Source: JBMNCQ01 sp049366715
Lineage (GTDB): Bacteria; Bacillota; Peptococcia; Peptococcales; BICA1-8
Reading direction: 5' to 3'
NCBI GenBank assembly: GCA_049366715.1
Contig: JBMNCQ010000054.1
Span: 193,473-257,472, forward strand
Length of the DNA: 64,000 nucleotides
Shown: one piece after another, positions 49,955-59,523 of the stretch
Position numbering within the stretch: position 1 is the first letter of the stretch
How the letters are laid out: the number at the start of each line of letters is the position of its first letter
Notes under the pieces: generated by a model
Seen by the model: only the letters and a program-made list of their open reading frames with translations
Databases searched by the model: none
Told to the model about the DNA's origin: nothing
Program-made: the position numbers and the translations under genes

Positions 49955-52147
49955 GTGACATTTCCTAAAAATATTAAAGTCAAGCTGCCTAAAATCTTAA
50001 CGCAGTGGTTAGGGTATAGTAAGGTGCGCAGATTAATCTGGAGCATTTTGTTTTTTGGCTTTACTTTAGGAATTCTAGCTCTGCATTTTCTGCCGGATCG
50101 AATGCCTCTAGAGGTAGGACAAGTTAGCCCTATTGATATAACCGCCAATCGTTATTTGACTTTTGAGGATGAGGATGCCACTGAAAGGAAGCGGCTGGAG
50201 GTCGCGCAAAATGTCAAAGATGTCTATGAGCTGAATCCGGATATAGTCATTAGTACCAATCGTGCAATTGGCGCTAGTTTTACCAAGGTATTAGGAGTTG
50301 CCGTTAACCCTAAACTGGAAGAAATAGATAAGACCAAAGCTTTAAAATCCTTCGGCTGGAGTGTTACCGACCAGCAGTGGCAGGAAGTATTGAAGCTGGA
50401 GCCGAAGCAAATTCAGGAATTAGAAGAGCAGACCAAAAAAATAGTCAATAATACCTTTGATAAAGGCGTAAATAGTGAAAATTTGCAGTTTGCCGTAGAT
50501 AAGATTTTATCCGAAGTGGAGCTTTTGGAAATTAACCCTGCTTACAGGGCATTAATAAAAGGTGTTTTAAGTTCGGTAGAATTTCAGCCTAATTTACTTT
50601 TCAACCCTGTAGCGACAGAAGAACAAAGAAAGCAGGCTAAGGAAGCAGTAGAACCTGTAAATGTGGTAATTCAAAAAAATGAAAGAATAGTTAGTGCCGG
50701 AGATGTGCTGACCCAGAGGCAGGTTGATATCCTGACCTGGCTGGGCTATAAGAATAATGCCTCACCAACGTATATTATGGTCGGATTAGCCTTATTTACC
50801 GGATTGATTATGATGCTGGGCGCGCTATTTCTGCGACATTACCGGAAGGATTTGTATAGGAATGAGACGTACTTAGTATTATTAATGCTTTTAGTCGTTT
50901 TAACACTGGTGGTATGCAAATTAATTCTGGCGATAAAATTGAGCAATATTCCGGAAAGAGCCGATCAGGTCGGGCACATGGTTCCTGTTGCCGCCGGAAC
51001 AATGCTGATTGCCATTCTTTTAGACACAAAACTGGCCATATTTATTACTGTGATCTTTTCCATCATTGTGGGGTTATTTACCGGACAGATGACTTTTGTT
51101 TTAACAGCCCTTACCGGTGGCCTTGTTGGTGTTTATAGCGTATCCCATTTGAGTCAGCGTACGGATCTTGCCAAAGCCGGTATTTGGATTGCTTTTGCCA
51201 ATATTGCCAGTGTTTTTTCTTTGGGTCTTTTAAATAATTTGAGCTGGCCCCAGATTATTATCGGTTCCGGTTTTGGGATTGCCAACGGAATTTTATCGTC
51301 TGTTTTGACAATCGGATTATTGCCTTATTTGGAAAACGGTTTTGGGATTACAACATCCGTAAGACTGCTGGAACTTTCTAATCCTAATCACCCCCTGCTG
51401 AAAAAGCTCCTTTTGGAAGCATCAGGTACGTATCATCATTCAATTTTGGTGGGTAATTTAGGAGAGGCTGCTGCCGATACCATTGGTGCCGAATCTCTTT
51501 TAGTCAGAGTAGGCGCTTATTATCATGATATTGGAAAAGTAAAACGACCCTATTTCTTTGTAGAGAATCAAATTTCCGGTGAAAATCCCCATGATAAAAT
51601 AGCAGCGCCTTTAAGTACCTTGATTATTACCTCCCATGTTAAAGATGGTGTTGAACTGGCTAAATCTTATGGGTTACCCCAGGTTATTATAGACATGATT
51701 GCTCAGCATCACGGAACCAGCTTAGTCAAATATTTTTATCATAAGGCGAAAGAAAGTGAAAAAGAGGATTCCGTTAAAGAAGGGGACTTCCGCTATGATG
51801 CTCCTAAGCCTCAGAGCAAGGAGGCTGCCATAATAATGCTGGCCGATAATGTTGAAGCGGCAGTAAGATCCTTAAAGCAAGTAACCCCGGGCAAGATCGA
51901 AGGAATGGTAAGAACTATCATTAAAGACAGGCTGAATGACGGGCAGTTAGATGAATGTGATTTAACCTTTAAAGATTTGGATAAAATTGCCAATTCCTTT
52001 GTCCGGGTTTTAAACGGAATTTTCCATCATCGTATTGAATACCCGGAAAGTGTGATCAAAGCTATGGAAAAGAAAGGTGAAAGCAATGCCCTTGATAATA
52101 GCCAATCAGCAGGAAAAGGTGGCTCTTCCCCCCCGACTGGAGTTTAG
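49955..52147 (+). CDS. pgpH: 7TM-HD cyclic-di-AMP phosphodiesterase (PgpH/YqfF)
   Basis: A 730-residue membrane phosphodiesterase that hydrolyses c-di-AMP. One N-terminal helix, a large outer 7TMR-HDED domain (about 55-270), seven helices (about 275-460), then the cytoplasmic HD domain with HHSILVGNLGEAAADTIGAE, YYHDIGKVKRPYFF and HHGTSLVKYF metal-binding motifs. GTG start, AAAGGAGG upstream. The 3' end overlaps ybeY by about 60 bp in another frame, consistent with translational coupling. Confidence 0.95.
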   Translation: MTFPKNIKVKLPKILTQWLGYSKVRRLIWSILFFGFTLGILALHFLPDRMPLEVGQVSPIDITANRYLTFEDEDATERKRLEVAQNVKDVYELNPDIVISTNRAIGASFTKVLGVAVNPKLEEIDKTKALKSFGWSVTDQQWQEVLKLEPKQIQELEEQTKKIVNNTFDKGVNSENLQFAVDKILSEVELLEINPAYRALIKGVLSSVEFQPNLLFNPVATEEQRKQAKEAVEPVNVVIQKNERIVSAGDVLTQRQVDILTWLGYKNNASPTYIMVGLALFTGLIMMLGALFLRHYRKDLYRNETYLVLLMLLVVLTLVVCKLILAIKLSNIPERADQVGHMVPVAAGTMLIAILLDTKLAIFITVIFSIIVGLFTGQMTFVLTALTGGLVGVYSVSHLSQRTDLAKAGIWIAFANIASVFSLGLLNNLSWPQIIIGSGFGIANGILSSVLTIGLLPYLENGFGITTSVRLLELSNPNHPLLKKLLLEASGTYHHSILVGNLGEAAADTIGAESLLVRVGAYYHDIGKVKRPYFFVENQISGENPHDKIAAPLSTLIITSHVKDGVELAKSYGLPQVIIDMIAQHHGTSLVKYFYHKAKESEKEDSVKEGDFRYDAPKPQSKEAAIIMLADNVEAAVRSLKQVTPGKIEGMVRTIIKDRLNDGQLDECDLTFKDLDKIANSFVRVLNGIFHHRIEYPESVIKAMEKKGESNALDNSQSAGKGGSSPPTGV

Positions 52148-52556
52148 TTTAGCAGGGATTGCCGCAAAATGCCTGGAAATAGAAAAAGTTAAGCCCGTTG
52201 CTGAAATAAGTTTGGTTTTTGTCGATGACCGGCAGATTCAAGAATTAAATAAAACCTACAGGGGCAAAGATCAGCCTACCGATGTATTATCTTTTTCCCT
52301 GCTGGAGACTACGGAAGATGAGCCGCCAATAATAGCGGAGGAAAGTGAATTGCTGCTGGGAGATATCATAATTTCCCTGGAGACTGCCGGAAATCAGGCC
52401 AAAGACTATGGACATTCTTTAGAAAGAGAAATTTCATATTTGATGGTACATGGTCTTCTTCATTTATTAGGCTATGATCATGTGCGGGAAGAAGATAAAA
52501 AAGTCATGCGCGCCAGGGAAGAAGAATTATTAAAGGTTGCAGGCTTAACAAGATAA
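52086..52556 (+). CDS. ybeY: Endoribonuclease/rRNA maturation factor YbeY
   Basis: A 156-residue metal-dependent endoribonuclease for 16S rRNA 3' maturation and ribosome quality control. The zinc motif HGLLHLLGYDH is intact, and YRGKDQPTDVLSFSLLE is the family signature before it. ATG 52086 or GTG 52077 may be the start; AAAGGTG fits either. It overlaps pgpH. The conserved phoH-pgpH-ybeY-dgkA order is kept. Confidence 0.96.
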   Translation: MPLIIANQQEKVALPPRLEFSLAGIAAKCLEIEKVKPVAEISLVFVDDRQIQELNKTYRGKDQPTDVLSFSLLETTEDEPPIIAEESELLLGDIIISLETAGNQAKDYGHSLEREISYLMVHGLLHLLGYDHVREEDKKVMRAREEELLKVAGLTR

Positions 52557-52747
52557 TGGTAATACTTCTAGGTGACAGGTGGTCTGACATAAACATTATT
52601 GAAAAGTGATTAGAAATAGATTAATGTGAAATTGCGCCAGCAGCGTTCTAAATAGCTCAAAAGCTTCTGTATAAGTAACTTTAGCTACCGGTTGACTAGT
52701 TACTGCCCCTAAATGCTGATCCGCAGAGAAATAGGATGGTATAGATT

Positions 52748-53116
52748 ATGAGAAAAAAGGCGGGATTTTTTACCAGCTTTAATTTTGCTTTACAAGGTAT
52801 TAAATACTGCGTTTTAAAGGAGCGCAATATACGTATCCATCTAGCCCTAGCGGCAGCAGCTCTTTTGTTAAGCTGGATTCTAGGTATTTCTCCAATTGAA
52901 TGGGTTCTGGTCGTGGCTGTTATTACTGTAGTGATCGCTTTAGAAATGATAAATACCGCAATAGAAAGAACTGTTGATTTGTTTTCCCCAGCATACCATC
53001 CATTAGCTGAAACAGCCAAGAATGTAGCTGCCGGAGCAGTATTAATTGCCGCCCTAAATGCTGTAGTGACCGGGGCGGTTATTTTTCTCCCCAAATTATT
53101 TGCATATTTCAGGTAA
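52748..53116 (+). CDS. dgkA: Undecaprenol/diacylglycerol kinase DgkA
   Basis: A 122-residue membrane kinase with three helices (about 35-52, 57-75, 95-117). The catalytic motif EMINTAIERTVDLFSPAYHPLAETAKNVAAGAVL is complete. In Gram-positive bacteria it phosphorylates undecaprenol for cell-wall lipid recycling. The 190-bp gap before it contains a GTCTGACA motif of the GTCTGA intergenic repeat family (about 52573) and no gene. Confidence 0.96.
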   Translation: MRKKAGFFTSFNFALQGIKYCVLKERNIRIHLALAAAALLLSWILGISPIEWVLVVAVITVVIALEMINTAIERTVDLFSPAYHPLAETAKNVAAGAVLIAALNAVVTGAVIFLPKLFAYFR

Positions 53117-53182
53117 GATCTGTACTTTTTAAGTAAATATTAATAGTATATTTCTGCATAGATTTTTAGGGTGGGATTTATT

Positions 53183-54433
53183 TTGGATATGAGCAACATC
53201 TTGCAAGGCATCATTCTGCTGTTTTTATTAGTGCTATCGGCTTTTTTTTCCTCTACAGAAACAGCTTTTTTTTCCCTGAATAAAATCCGGGTCTTACATA
53301 TGGCTGAAGAAGGTAATAGAAAAGCTCAACTGGTAATGGAAATGTTAAATAATGCGAATAATTTGATCGCAACGATATTAATTGGCAACAATATCGTAAA
53401 TATTGGTGCTTCAGCCTTGGCGACCTCTTTAGCAATTGACTTGTTTGGCAATACCGGTGTGGGGATAGCCACCGGGGTTATGACCATTTTGGTTTTAGTA
53501 TTTGGGGAGGCTACACCGAAAAGTTTTGCTGCTCAAAATGCGGAAAAATGGGCTTTAACCATTGCCGGGATCATCAGGGTGCTGGGGATTATCTTTTTAC
53601 CGATTATCAAGATTATGGGTTTGATCACTAATTTTTTGCTTAAGCTGATGGGCAGCGCAGAAGATAAGGATCCCTTTATTACGGAAGATGAGCTTAAGCT
53701 CCTGGTAAATGCCGGACAGGAAGAGGGATTTATAGCCGAGAGTGAAAGAGAAATGATCAATAGCATCTTTGATTTTGACGATACTTTGGTGAGAGAAATA
53801 ATGACTCCCCGGATAGATATGATTGTCACCGAGATTACCGATTCTTTTGCGAAGGTCGTAGAAATCGCCATAGATGCCGGACATTCCAGAATACCTGTCT
53901 ATGAGGATACGATTGATAATATAGTTGGTATTATCTACGCGAAGGATCTCTTAAAAGTGATCAACAAAGATTTTGCAACGATAGAAATCAAAAAAATAAT
54001 GCGTCCTGCCTATTACATACCGGAAACGAAAAAGGTCAGGGACTTATTGGCAGAGCTGAGACAGGCCAAGGTACATATGGCAATTGTCCTGGATGAATAC
54101 GGCGGCACTGCCGGCTTGATCACGATTGAAGATGTTATTGAAGAAATAATCGGTGATATCCAGGATGAATTTGATATTGAGGAGGAATCCATCGTGATGC
54201 TTAGCGACGGTGCGATCAGAGCAGATGCCCGGGCCAGTATCTTTGATATCAATGAAGCCCTTGACGTAGATCTGCCTGACGATGATTATGAGACAATCAG
54301 CGGATTGGTTTTTCATCTTCTGGGTCATATTCCCAAAGAGGCAGAGGAAATTATTTTTGAAAATGTAAGAATAACGGTAGAGAAGACACTGGGGAGAAGG
54401 GTAGATAAAGTGATATTAAGAAAGGAAGAGTAA
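53183..54433 (+). CDS. CNNM/CorC family membrane protein with CBS domains
   Basis: A 416-residue protein: DUF21 membrane domain with four helices (about 1-185, SSTETAFFSLNKIRV), two CBS domains (about 200-320, with EIMTPRIDMI and IVGIIYAKDLLKVI) and a C-terminal CorC/HlyC domain (about 335-416). The family is linked to magnesium and cobalt efflux; the name hemolysin is historical. TTG 53183 has AGGGTGGG 7 nt upstream; GTG 53171 and ATG 53189 are alternatives. It lies inside the conserved block between dgkA and cdd. Confidence 0.92.
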   Translation: MDMSNILQGIILLFLLVLSAFFSSTETAFFSLNKIRVLHMAEEGNRKAQLVMEMLNNANNLIATILIGNNIVNIGASALATSLAIDLFGNTGVGIATGVMTILVLVFGEATPKSFAAQNAEKWALTIAGIIRVLGIIFLPIIKIMGLITNFLLKLMGSAEDKDPFITEDELKLLVNAGQEEGFIAESEREMINSIFDFDDTLVREIMTPRIDMIVTEITDSFAKVVEIAIDAGHSRIPVYEDTIDNIVGIIYAKDLLKVINKDFATIEIKKIMRPAYYIPETKKVRDLLAELRQAKVHMAIVLDEYGGTAGLITIEDVIEEIIGDIQDEFDIEEESIVMLSDGAIRADARASIFDINEALDVDLPDDDYETISGLVFHLLGHIPKEAEEIIFENVRITVEKTLGRRVDKVILRKEE

Positions 54434-54447
54434 GGAGAGAGACTTGT

Positions 54448-55080
54448 ATGATAAAAAGGCTGCAAAAATATTTTATTACCGGTTTAGTTGTGTTACTTCC
54501 GACAGTAATCAGCATTTATGTTTTTTTAATCATTTTCAATTTTATAGACAAATTGTTTCTAGGCAAACTGCCTTTTGTTAAATATATTCCCGGTCTCAAT
54601 TATTTGAATGTCCTGGCCGAGAATATTCCGGGGATTGGTTTTTTGACAACGATTGTTATAATTTTACTGATTGGGGTTCTTGCCACCAATTTACTAGGAA
54701 AAAGACTGCTTAGTTTTTTCGATAAATTAATGCTGTCCGTGCCTTTAGTCAATTCTATCTATAACGCTGTCAAACAGATTATCGAAGCGTTTATCCGCAA
54801 TGATAAGGAAGCCTTTCAAAAGGTAGTCTTAATTCAATACCCCCGGAAGGGTCTTTATGCGTTAGCTTTTATGACAGGTACATCTAAAGGTGAGATTCAA
54901 GCAAAAACCAATCAAGAGATGGTAAATGTTTTTCTGCCAACTACGCCTAATCCAACTTCGGGATTTTTGCTGCTGGTACCAAAAGAAGATTTGGTACCTT
55001 TAGAAATGTCTGTAGAAGAAGGAATCAAACTGGTAATTTCAGGAGGTGTAGTAAGTCCTCCTTACCAAGTAGAAGGATAG
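54448..55080 (+). CDS. DUF502 membrane protein
   Basis: A 210-residue protein with two hydrophobic helices (about 10-32 and 60-82), then a soluble domain with the DUF502 pattern VPLVNSIYNAVKQIIEAF, VVLIQYPRKGLYALAFMTG and VFLPTTPNPTSGFLLLVP. Function unknown; members are widespread in Bacteria. It is 14 nt after the CBS gene and 12 nt before the next, so likely one operon. Confidence 0.93.
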   Translation: MIKRLQKYFITGLVVLLPTVISIYVFLIIFNFIDKLFLGKLPFVKYIPGLNYLNVLAENIPGIGFLTTIVIILLIGVLATNLLGKRLLSFFDKLMLSVPLVNSIYNAVKQIIEAFIRNDKEAFQKVVLIQYPRKGLYALAFMTGTSKGEIQAKTNQEMVNVFLPTTPNPTSGFLLLVPKEDLVPLEMSVEEGIKLVISGGVVSPPYQVEG

Positions 55081-55092
55081 GGGGAGTATCGT

Positions 55093-56127
55093 ATGGGGAG
55101 TAAAAAGTATTACTTTGTAGTGGGCGCATTAATATGTCTGGGGATATTATCAGGAGTTGCCGGATTTATCTATATCGGAGATTTGTTAAAGCCTCATCAG
55201 GAGGAGGTACAGGAGGAACCTCAGGTAGAGATACCCCAGGTGCAGCAGTCTGAGGGCACTGAGGAAGAGACGGAATGGGCCGGTCTGCCCCGGGCAAGAA
55301 ATTTAGCCGTGGTGGTTGATAATGATATAAATGCCCGACCCCAAGCCGGACTTGAAAAGGCCGATTATATTTATGAGCTGCCCATTGAAGGCGGTACAGC
55401 CAGATTTATGGCAGTATTCTCCCGTTTCTCCGCTGATTTAATCGGGCCGATCAGAAGTGCCCGTGATTATACAATTACGATCGCTAAGGAGTATGACCCG
55501 ATTTTCGTCCATGCCGGGGGCAGTCCGCAGGCATTTGCCATGTTTCATGAAATTGGTAATCTTAATGGTTTGGAAGGCGGGGTAGACCGGGCCTTTTGGC
55601 GTATTGATGAGCGGGAAGCCCCCTATAATCTTTATTCTGATTCCAAAACTTTACGAAGGGTAGCTGAGCAGGAAGGATTTCGTGAGGAAGGGCAGCTTCC
55701 TGATTTTACTTATTTAAAGCCGGATGAGGAATTCTCGGGTTCTCCTTCGGAAAAAATAACCATTGATTACGGTCATGAAGATTTTAAAGCAGAATTTCTT
55801 TATGACCAAGTCACCAAACGGTATTTACGCTTCACCGGCGGTGTAAAACACTGGAATACTGCCGGCGACCAGTTAAGTACGAAAAATATTATTATCCAAA
55901 TTGTAAATACTAATGTTATTGACGATGAAGGCAGACTTCAGCTTGACTTATTGTCCACAGGGCGGGCAGTATTTTTTTCTGAGGGACAAGTGACGCAAGG
56001 ATATTGGGAAAAAAAGCAGGGGAATGATCCAACGAAATTTTATAGAAGTCAAAACGAAGAAATAGCCTTAGCAGAGGGAAATACCTGGCTGAATATCGTA
56101 CCTATGAATGCTAAGATTGCCTACTAG
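55093..56127 (+). CDS. DUF3048 (YerB-like) cell-surface protein
   Basis: A 344-residue protein with an N-terminal signal anchor (about 7-30) and an outer part of DUF3048 type: NLAVVVDNDINARPQAGLEK, ADYIYELPIEGGTARFMAVF, GPIRSARDYTITIAKEYDPI and the C-terminal domain with GRAVFFSEGQVTQGYWEK. B. subtilis YerB is a lipoprotein with roles near the cell wall, but no activity is established. Here the anchor has no lipobox Cys. GGGGGAG precedes the ATG. Confidence 0.92.
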   Translation: MGSKKYYFVVGALICLGILSGVAGFIYIGDLLKPHQEEVQEEPQVEIPQVQQSEGTEEETEWAGLPRARNLAVVVDNDINARPQAGLEKADYIYELPIEGGTARFMAVFSRFSADLIGPIRSARDYTITIAKEYDPIFVHAGGSPQAFAMFHEIGNLNGLEGGVDRAFWRIDEREAPYNLYSDSKTLRRVAEQEGFREEGQLPDFTYLKPDEEFSGSPSEKITIDYGHEDFKAEFLYDQVTKRYLRFTGGVKHWNTAGDQLSTKNIIIQIVNTNVIDDEGRLQLDLLSTGRAVFFSEGQVTQGYWEKKQGNDPTKFYRSQNEEIALAEGNTWLNIVPMNAKIAY

Positions 56128-56203
56128 CCGGGGGCTTTAGGTGGATACCAAAAATATCTTCAGGAGTGATCATTATATCTTCCCCTTGGGAGGTTTTGTC
56201 AAT

Positions 56204-56611
56204 ATGGATTATAAACAATTGGTAGCAGAGGCGGCAGCTGCTAAGAAAAACGCGTATGTACCTTATTCTAATTTCCGGGTAGGTGCTGCGCTATTAACTT
56301 GCGACGGTGAAATTTTTACCGGCTGCAATGTGGAAAATGCCAGTTATAGCTTGACGAATTGCGGGGAGCGGACTGCAATATTTAAAGCTGTTTCTGAGGG
56401 CAAGAAAAAATTTAAAGCAATAGCCATTTCTACTGATACCGAAGAGATCACTTCTCCCTGCGGACCCTGCAGACAGGTACTCATAGAATTCGGTGCCGAC
56501 ATTGATGTAATAATGGCTAATGTCCAAGGGGAGTATAAGGTTTGTAAGGCTCTTGACTTACTGCCCTTAGCCTTTAATCCGGACAAATTAGAGGAGGAAA
56601 GACTGAGATGA
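56204..56611 (+). CDS. cdd: Cytidine deaminase
   Basis: A 135-residue zinc enzyme of pyrimidine salvage (cytidine to uridine). Catalytic segments are NVENASYSLTNCGERTAIFKA (Cys-x-Glu) and PCGPCRQVLIEFG. The ATG at 56204 follows GGGAGG and matches the family N-terminus (KNAYVPYSNFRVGAALL); an upstream in-frame start at 56141 is unlikely. The stop overlaps the era ATG by 4 nt (ATGA). Confidence 0.96.
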   Translation: MDYKQLVAEAAAAKKNAYVPYSNFRVGAALLTCDGEIFTGCNVENASYSLTNCGERTAIFKAVSEGKKKFKAIAISTDTEEITSPCGPCRQVLIEFGADIDVIMANVQGEYKVCKALDLLPLAFNPDKLEEERLR

Positions 56612-57495
56612 AATCCGGCTTCGTAGCCATGATTGGGAGGCCTAATGCTGGGAAATCAACATTACTTAACCAGTTATTAGAACGGAAAATTGCGATTACT
56701 TCAGACAAACCCCAAACTACCCGGAACCGTATTTCCGGTATTTTAACGAGAGACCAGGCCCAGATTATATACATAGATACACCGGGAATACACAAGCCCA
56801 AGCATAAACTGGGACAGTATATGCTTGAGGCGGCCCAAGGGACTTTGCCTGAGGTCGATCTGGTTTATTACCTGGTAGATGCCAGTTCTTCTTTTGGGAC
56901 GGGGGAACAATATATTTTGGATAAATTGCAGCAGGTTAATACCCCTGTCTTCCTGATATTAAATAAAATTGACCGGCTCAAGCCTCAGGAGATTTTGGCT
57001 ATTATTGACCAATGGCAGTTTAGAAGAGATTTTGCAGAAATATTTCCGTTATCCGCCCTTAAAGGAGACAATATATCCGGGCTAGTAGAGAAAACCATTG
57101 ATTATCTTCCGGAAGGACCGCAATATTACCCGGAAGATGCGGTTACGGACCAACCTGAGCAAATCGTAATTTCAGAACTGATCCGGGAAAAGATTTTACA
57201 ATTAACAAGGGAGGAAATCCCCCATAGTGTAGCCGTTACCATTGACTTAATGGAACAAAGAGCGAACGGGACAATTTATCTCGGAGCTACAATTATGGTG
57301 GAAAGAGCTTCTCAGAAGGGTATTATTATTGGGAAACAAGGCGATCTGTTAAAGAAAATCGGAGTAGAAGCGAGAAAAGATATAGAATTTTTACTGGGCA
57401 GTAAAATTTTCCTGGAACTTTGGGTGAAAGTACGGGAAGATTGGCGGAATAGGGAAGCAGTGCTGCGGAACTTAGGATACAGGGATAATTTTTGA
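56608..57495 (+). CDS. era: GTPase Era
   Basis: A 295-residue Ras-like GTPase for 16S rRNA 3'-end binding and 30S assembly. G1 GRPNAGKSTLL, G3 DTPGIHKPK and G4 NKID are all present; the KH domain at the C-terminus has GIIIGKQGDLLKKIG. ATG overlaps the cdd stop. It closes the conserved supercluster that started with grpE. Confidence 0.97.
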   Translation: MKSGFVAMIGRPNAGKSTLLNQLLERKIAITSDKPQTTRNRISGILTRDQAQIIYIDTPGIHKPKHKLGQYMLEAAQGTLPEVDLVYYLVDASSSFGTGEQYILDKLQQVNTPVFLILNKIDRLKPQEILAIIDQWQFRRDFAEIFPLSALKGDNISGLVEKTIDYLPEGPQYYPEDAVTDQPEQIVISELIREKILQLTREEIPHSVAVTIDLMEQRANGTIYLGATIMVERASQKGIIIGKQGDLLKKIGVEARKDIEFLLGSKIFLELWVKVREDWRNREAVLRNLGYRDNF

Positions 57496-57782
57496 ACGCT
57501 CCGAAATTTAATGATATCTTGCGAGAGAGTGAGGATTAAGATTTTATCATAAATAGATTAATTCGTGTTGACAGCATATATTATAAATTGATAAAGTCTA
57601 ATAGTAATATTTCTTTTTAAAAACCGGTAAGAGGAATTATAACGTTGAACTGATGAGTTAACAAATAAAAAAGCTGAGGTGAGAAATTGTGGAAGGCAGC
57701 CCGCGAAGTAGCGAAGTAAATATTATGACATGTGTGAGGGGGGCCGTTATCCACGCTTAAGGCTCCCCGGAAGGGAGGAGCC
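57496..57782. other. Leader region of mgtE
   Basis: 287 bp. The first half is A/T-rich. The second (57676-57782) is G+C-richer, with possible stems (CCGCGAAGTAGCG; GGCTCCCCGGAAGGGAGGAGCC just before the start codon). I compared it mentally with the M-box and other magnesium or metal riboswitches and found no match to their conserved cores. The hairpin over the ribosome binding site could control translation. Confidence 0.4.
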
Positions 57783-59141
57783 ATGAAAGAGCGTAACAAT
57801 TATTTGCTTACGGTAATAAAGGAATTAATTGCGGCCCGGGATGAGAAACATCTTGTTCAGTTTTTGCTGGATATTCATCCGGCAGACCTGGCAGAAGTAC
57901 TGGTAAATCTGGATACGAAAGAGAGTAAGCAGTATTTATTGGCCCAGTTGGATTCTGAAGTTGCAGCTTTAGTTCTTAATGAATTAGATGCTGAATTAGT
58001 AGCAGAATTACTGCAGAATGTTTCAGAACAGAGAGTTTCGGAAATTCTTGATGAGATGTCTTTTGACGATGCGGCGGACTTTCTCAGTGAGTTATCCGAT
58101 AATGAAAAAGAAAAATTCCTGGATTTATTTGAAGATCAAGATGCTGAAGATGTTCAGGAATTAATGGATTATGCTGAAGACACCGCCGGTGGAATCATGA
58201 CCACCGAGTATGTAGCAATCCCCGAAAATATAAGTGCCGGTAAGGCTATTGAAGTTTTAAGGGAAACAGCTCCCGATGCCGAAACTGTTTATTATGTTTA
58301 TGTCATCAATTTAAAGAATCAGCTGGTCGGCGTTATTTCTCTGCGGGAGTTGATAATTGCCGATCCCGGTGCTTTAGTTTTAGAAATAATGCGGAAAAAG
58401 ACAATCAGTGTTAATGTTAATGAAGACCAGGAAGAAGTGGCAAGATTAGTATCAAAATATGATTTTCTTGCTGTCCCCGTTGTGGATGATCATCAGCATC
58501 TTATTGGCATAATCACCGTCGATGATGTTATTGACGTTATCCACGAAGAAGCTACCGAAGACTTATACCGTCTGGCCGGGACTTATTCTGCCGAAGAAGA
58601 TGAATCTTTAGCGAGATTCACAACAGCCTTAAAGTCCAGATTACCCTGGCTTTTGGTAACCATGCTGGGAGGATTAGTGTCGGGTCAAGTACTGAACAAC
58701 TTTTCTAATCAGTTAAATACTGTTGTAGCACTGGCTTTCTTTATTCCATTACTAATCGGAATGGGAGGCAATGTCGGGACCCAGTCTTCTACTGTAACCG
58801 TAAGAGGTATTGCGACGGGTCAGATTAATACCGGTACTGTGATTAAAACAGTGCTCAGGGAATCAATGGTAGGCATCTCATTGGGTACCGTTATGGGTTC
58901 TATCGTTGCTTTAGCAGCCTTTTTGTGGCAGGGCAGCCTTCAGCTGGGCCTGGTTGTCGGTTTAACTATGCTGGCCAATATGTTCACCGCAGCCACCATG
59001 GGCACAGCGGTGCCTCTTGTCTTAAAAAGATTTGGTGTAGACCCGGCCACAGCATCTGCCCCATTTATTACAACTACGATTGATATTATCGGTTTAATCA
59101 TCTATGCAACCTTAGCAACTCTTTTGCTGGGATTGATATAG
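57783..59141 (+). CDS. mgtE: Magnesium transporter MgtE
   Basis: A 452-residue Mg2+ channel. An N-terminal helical domain (about 1-130, LLDIHPADLAEVLVNLD), a CBS pair (about 135-255, with EDTAGGIMTTEYVAIP and DVIDVIHEEATEDLYRLAG), a connecting helix and five membrane helices (about 285-452) with the pore motif GMGGNVGTQSSTVTVRGIATG. All parts intact. GGGAGG is upstream of the ATG. CBS domains close the channel when internal Mg2+ is high. Confidence 0.97.
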   Translation: MKERNNYLLTVIKELIAARDEKHLVQFLLDIHPADLAEVLVNLDTKESKQYLLAQLDSEVAALVLNELDAELVAELLQNVSEQRVSEILDEMSFDDAADFLSELSDNEKEKFLDLFEDQDAEDVQELMDYAEDTAGGIMTTEYVAIPENISAGKAIEVLRETAPDAETVYYVYVINLKNQLVGVISLRELIIADPGALVLEIMRKKTISVNVNEDQEEVARLVSKYDFLAVPVVDDHQHLIGIITVDDVIDVIHEEATEDLYRLAGTYSAEEDESLARFTTALKSRLPWLLVTMLGGLVSGQVLNNFSNQLNTVVALAFFIPLLIGMGGNVGTQSSTVTVRGIATGQINTGTVIKTVLRESMVGISLGTVMGSIVALAAFLWQGSLQLGLVVGLTMLANMFTAATMGTAVPLVLKRFGVDPATASAPFITTTIDIIGLIIYATLATLLLGLI

Positions 59142-59523
59142 GCGCAAGGGCTTAGTTAGGCATGTCCGTGACGGCTCAGGGGTTATTCCCAATATCCGCG
59201 TGACACTACTGTGTGAGCGAACCTTACTAACGTTAATTTTCATTGTCAGGTAAGCTATGGGGATAGATTTCCCGGTCAGGTTGAGGTTAAAAGTAAGGCA
59301 AAAATTAACCCTATTGCGTCATTACGAGCAACTGTCGGGAGTTTGGTAATCTCAACTTTCCGTATAATATGCAATACTTGTGTCAGACGCAAAATGTTAA
59401 CAAAGGTGTGGTTGTCTGACGCTCAAACTAGACCTAGAAGTAGTTGCCAGGCGGAAAATAGTTGACTAAGAAGTATTTCTGGCTACTGAGCATGCAAACT
59501 TTTCATAGCGGGAGGTCATAATT
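59142..59523. repeat. 382-bp gap with GTCTGA-family intergenic repeats
   Basis: No gene. GCAATACTTGTGTCAGACG (59371-59389) is nearly repeated at 61585-61603 (GCAATGCTTGTGTCAGACG). An inverted GTTGTCTGACGC follows at 59411-59422, so the pair GTCAGAC / GTCTGAC can form a hairpin. The element precedes deoC, and its relative precedes feoB. Confidence 0.7.

Noticed and set aside
57640..57782. M-box or other metal riboswitch before mgtE
   Set aside because: The conserved core sequences that I know for the M-box, NiCo and yybP-ykoY classes are not visible. Only a generic hairpin near the ribosome binding site is supported.
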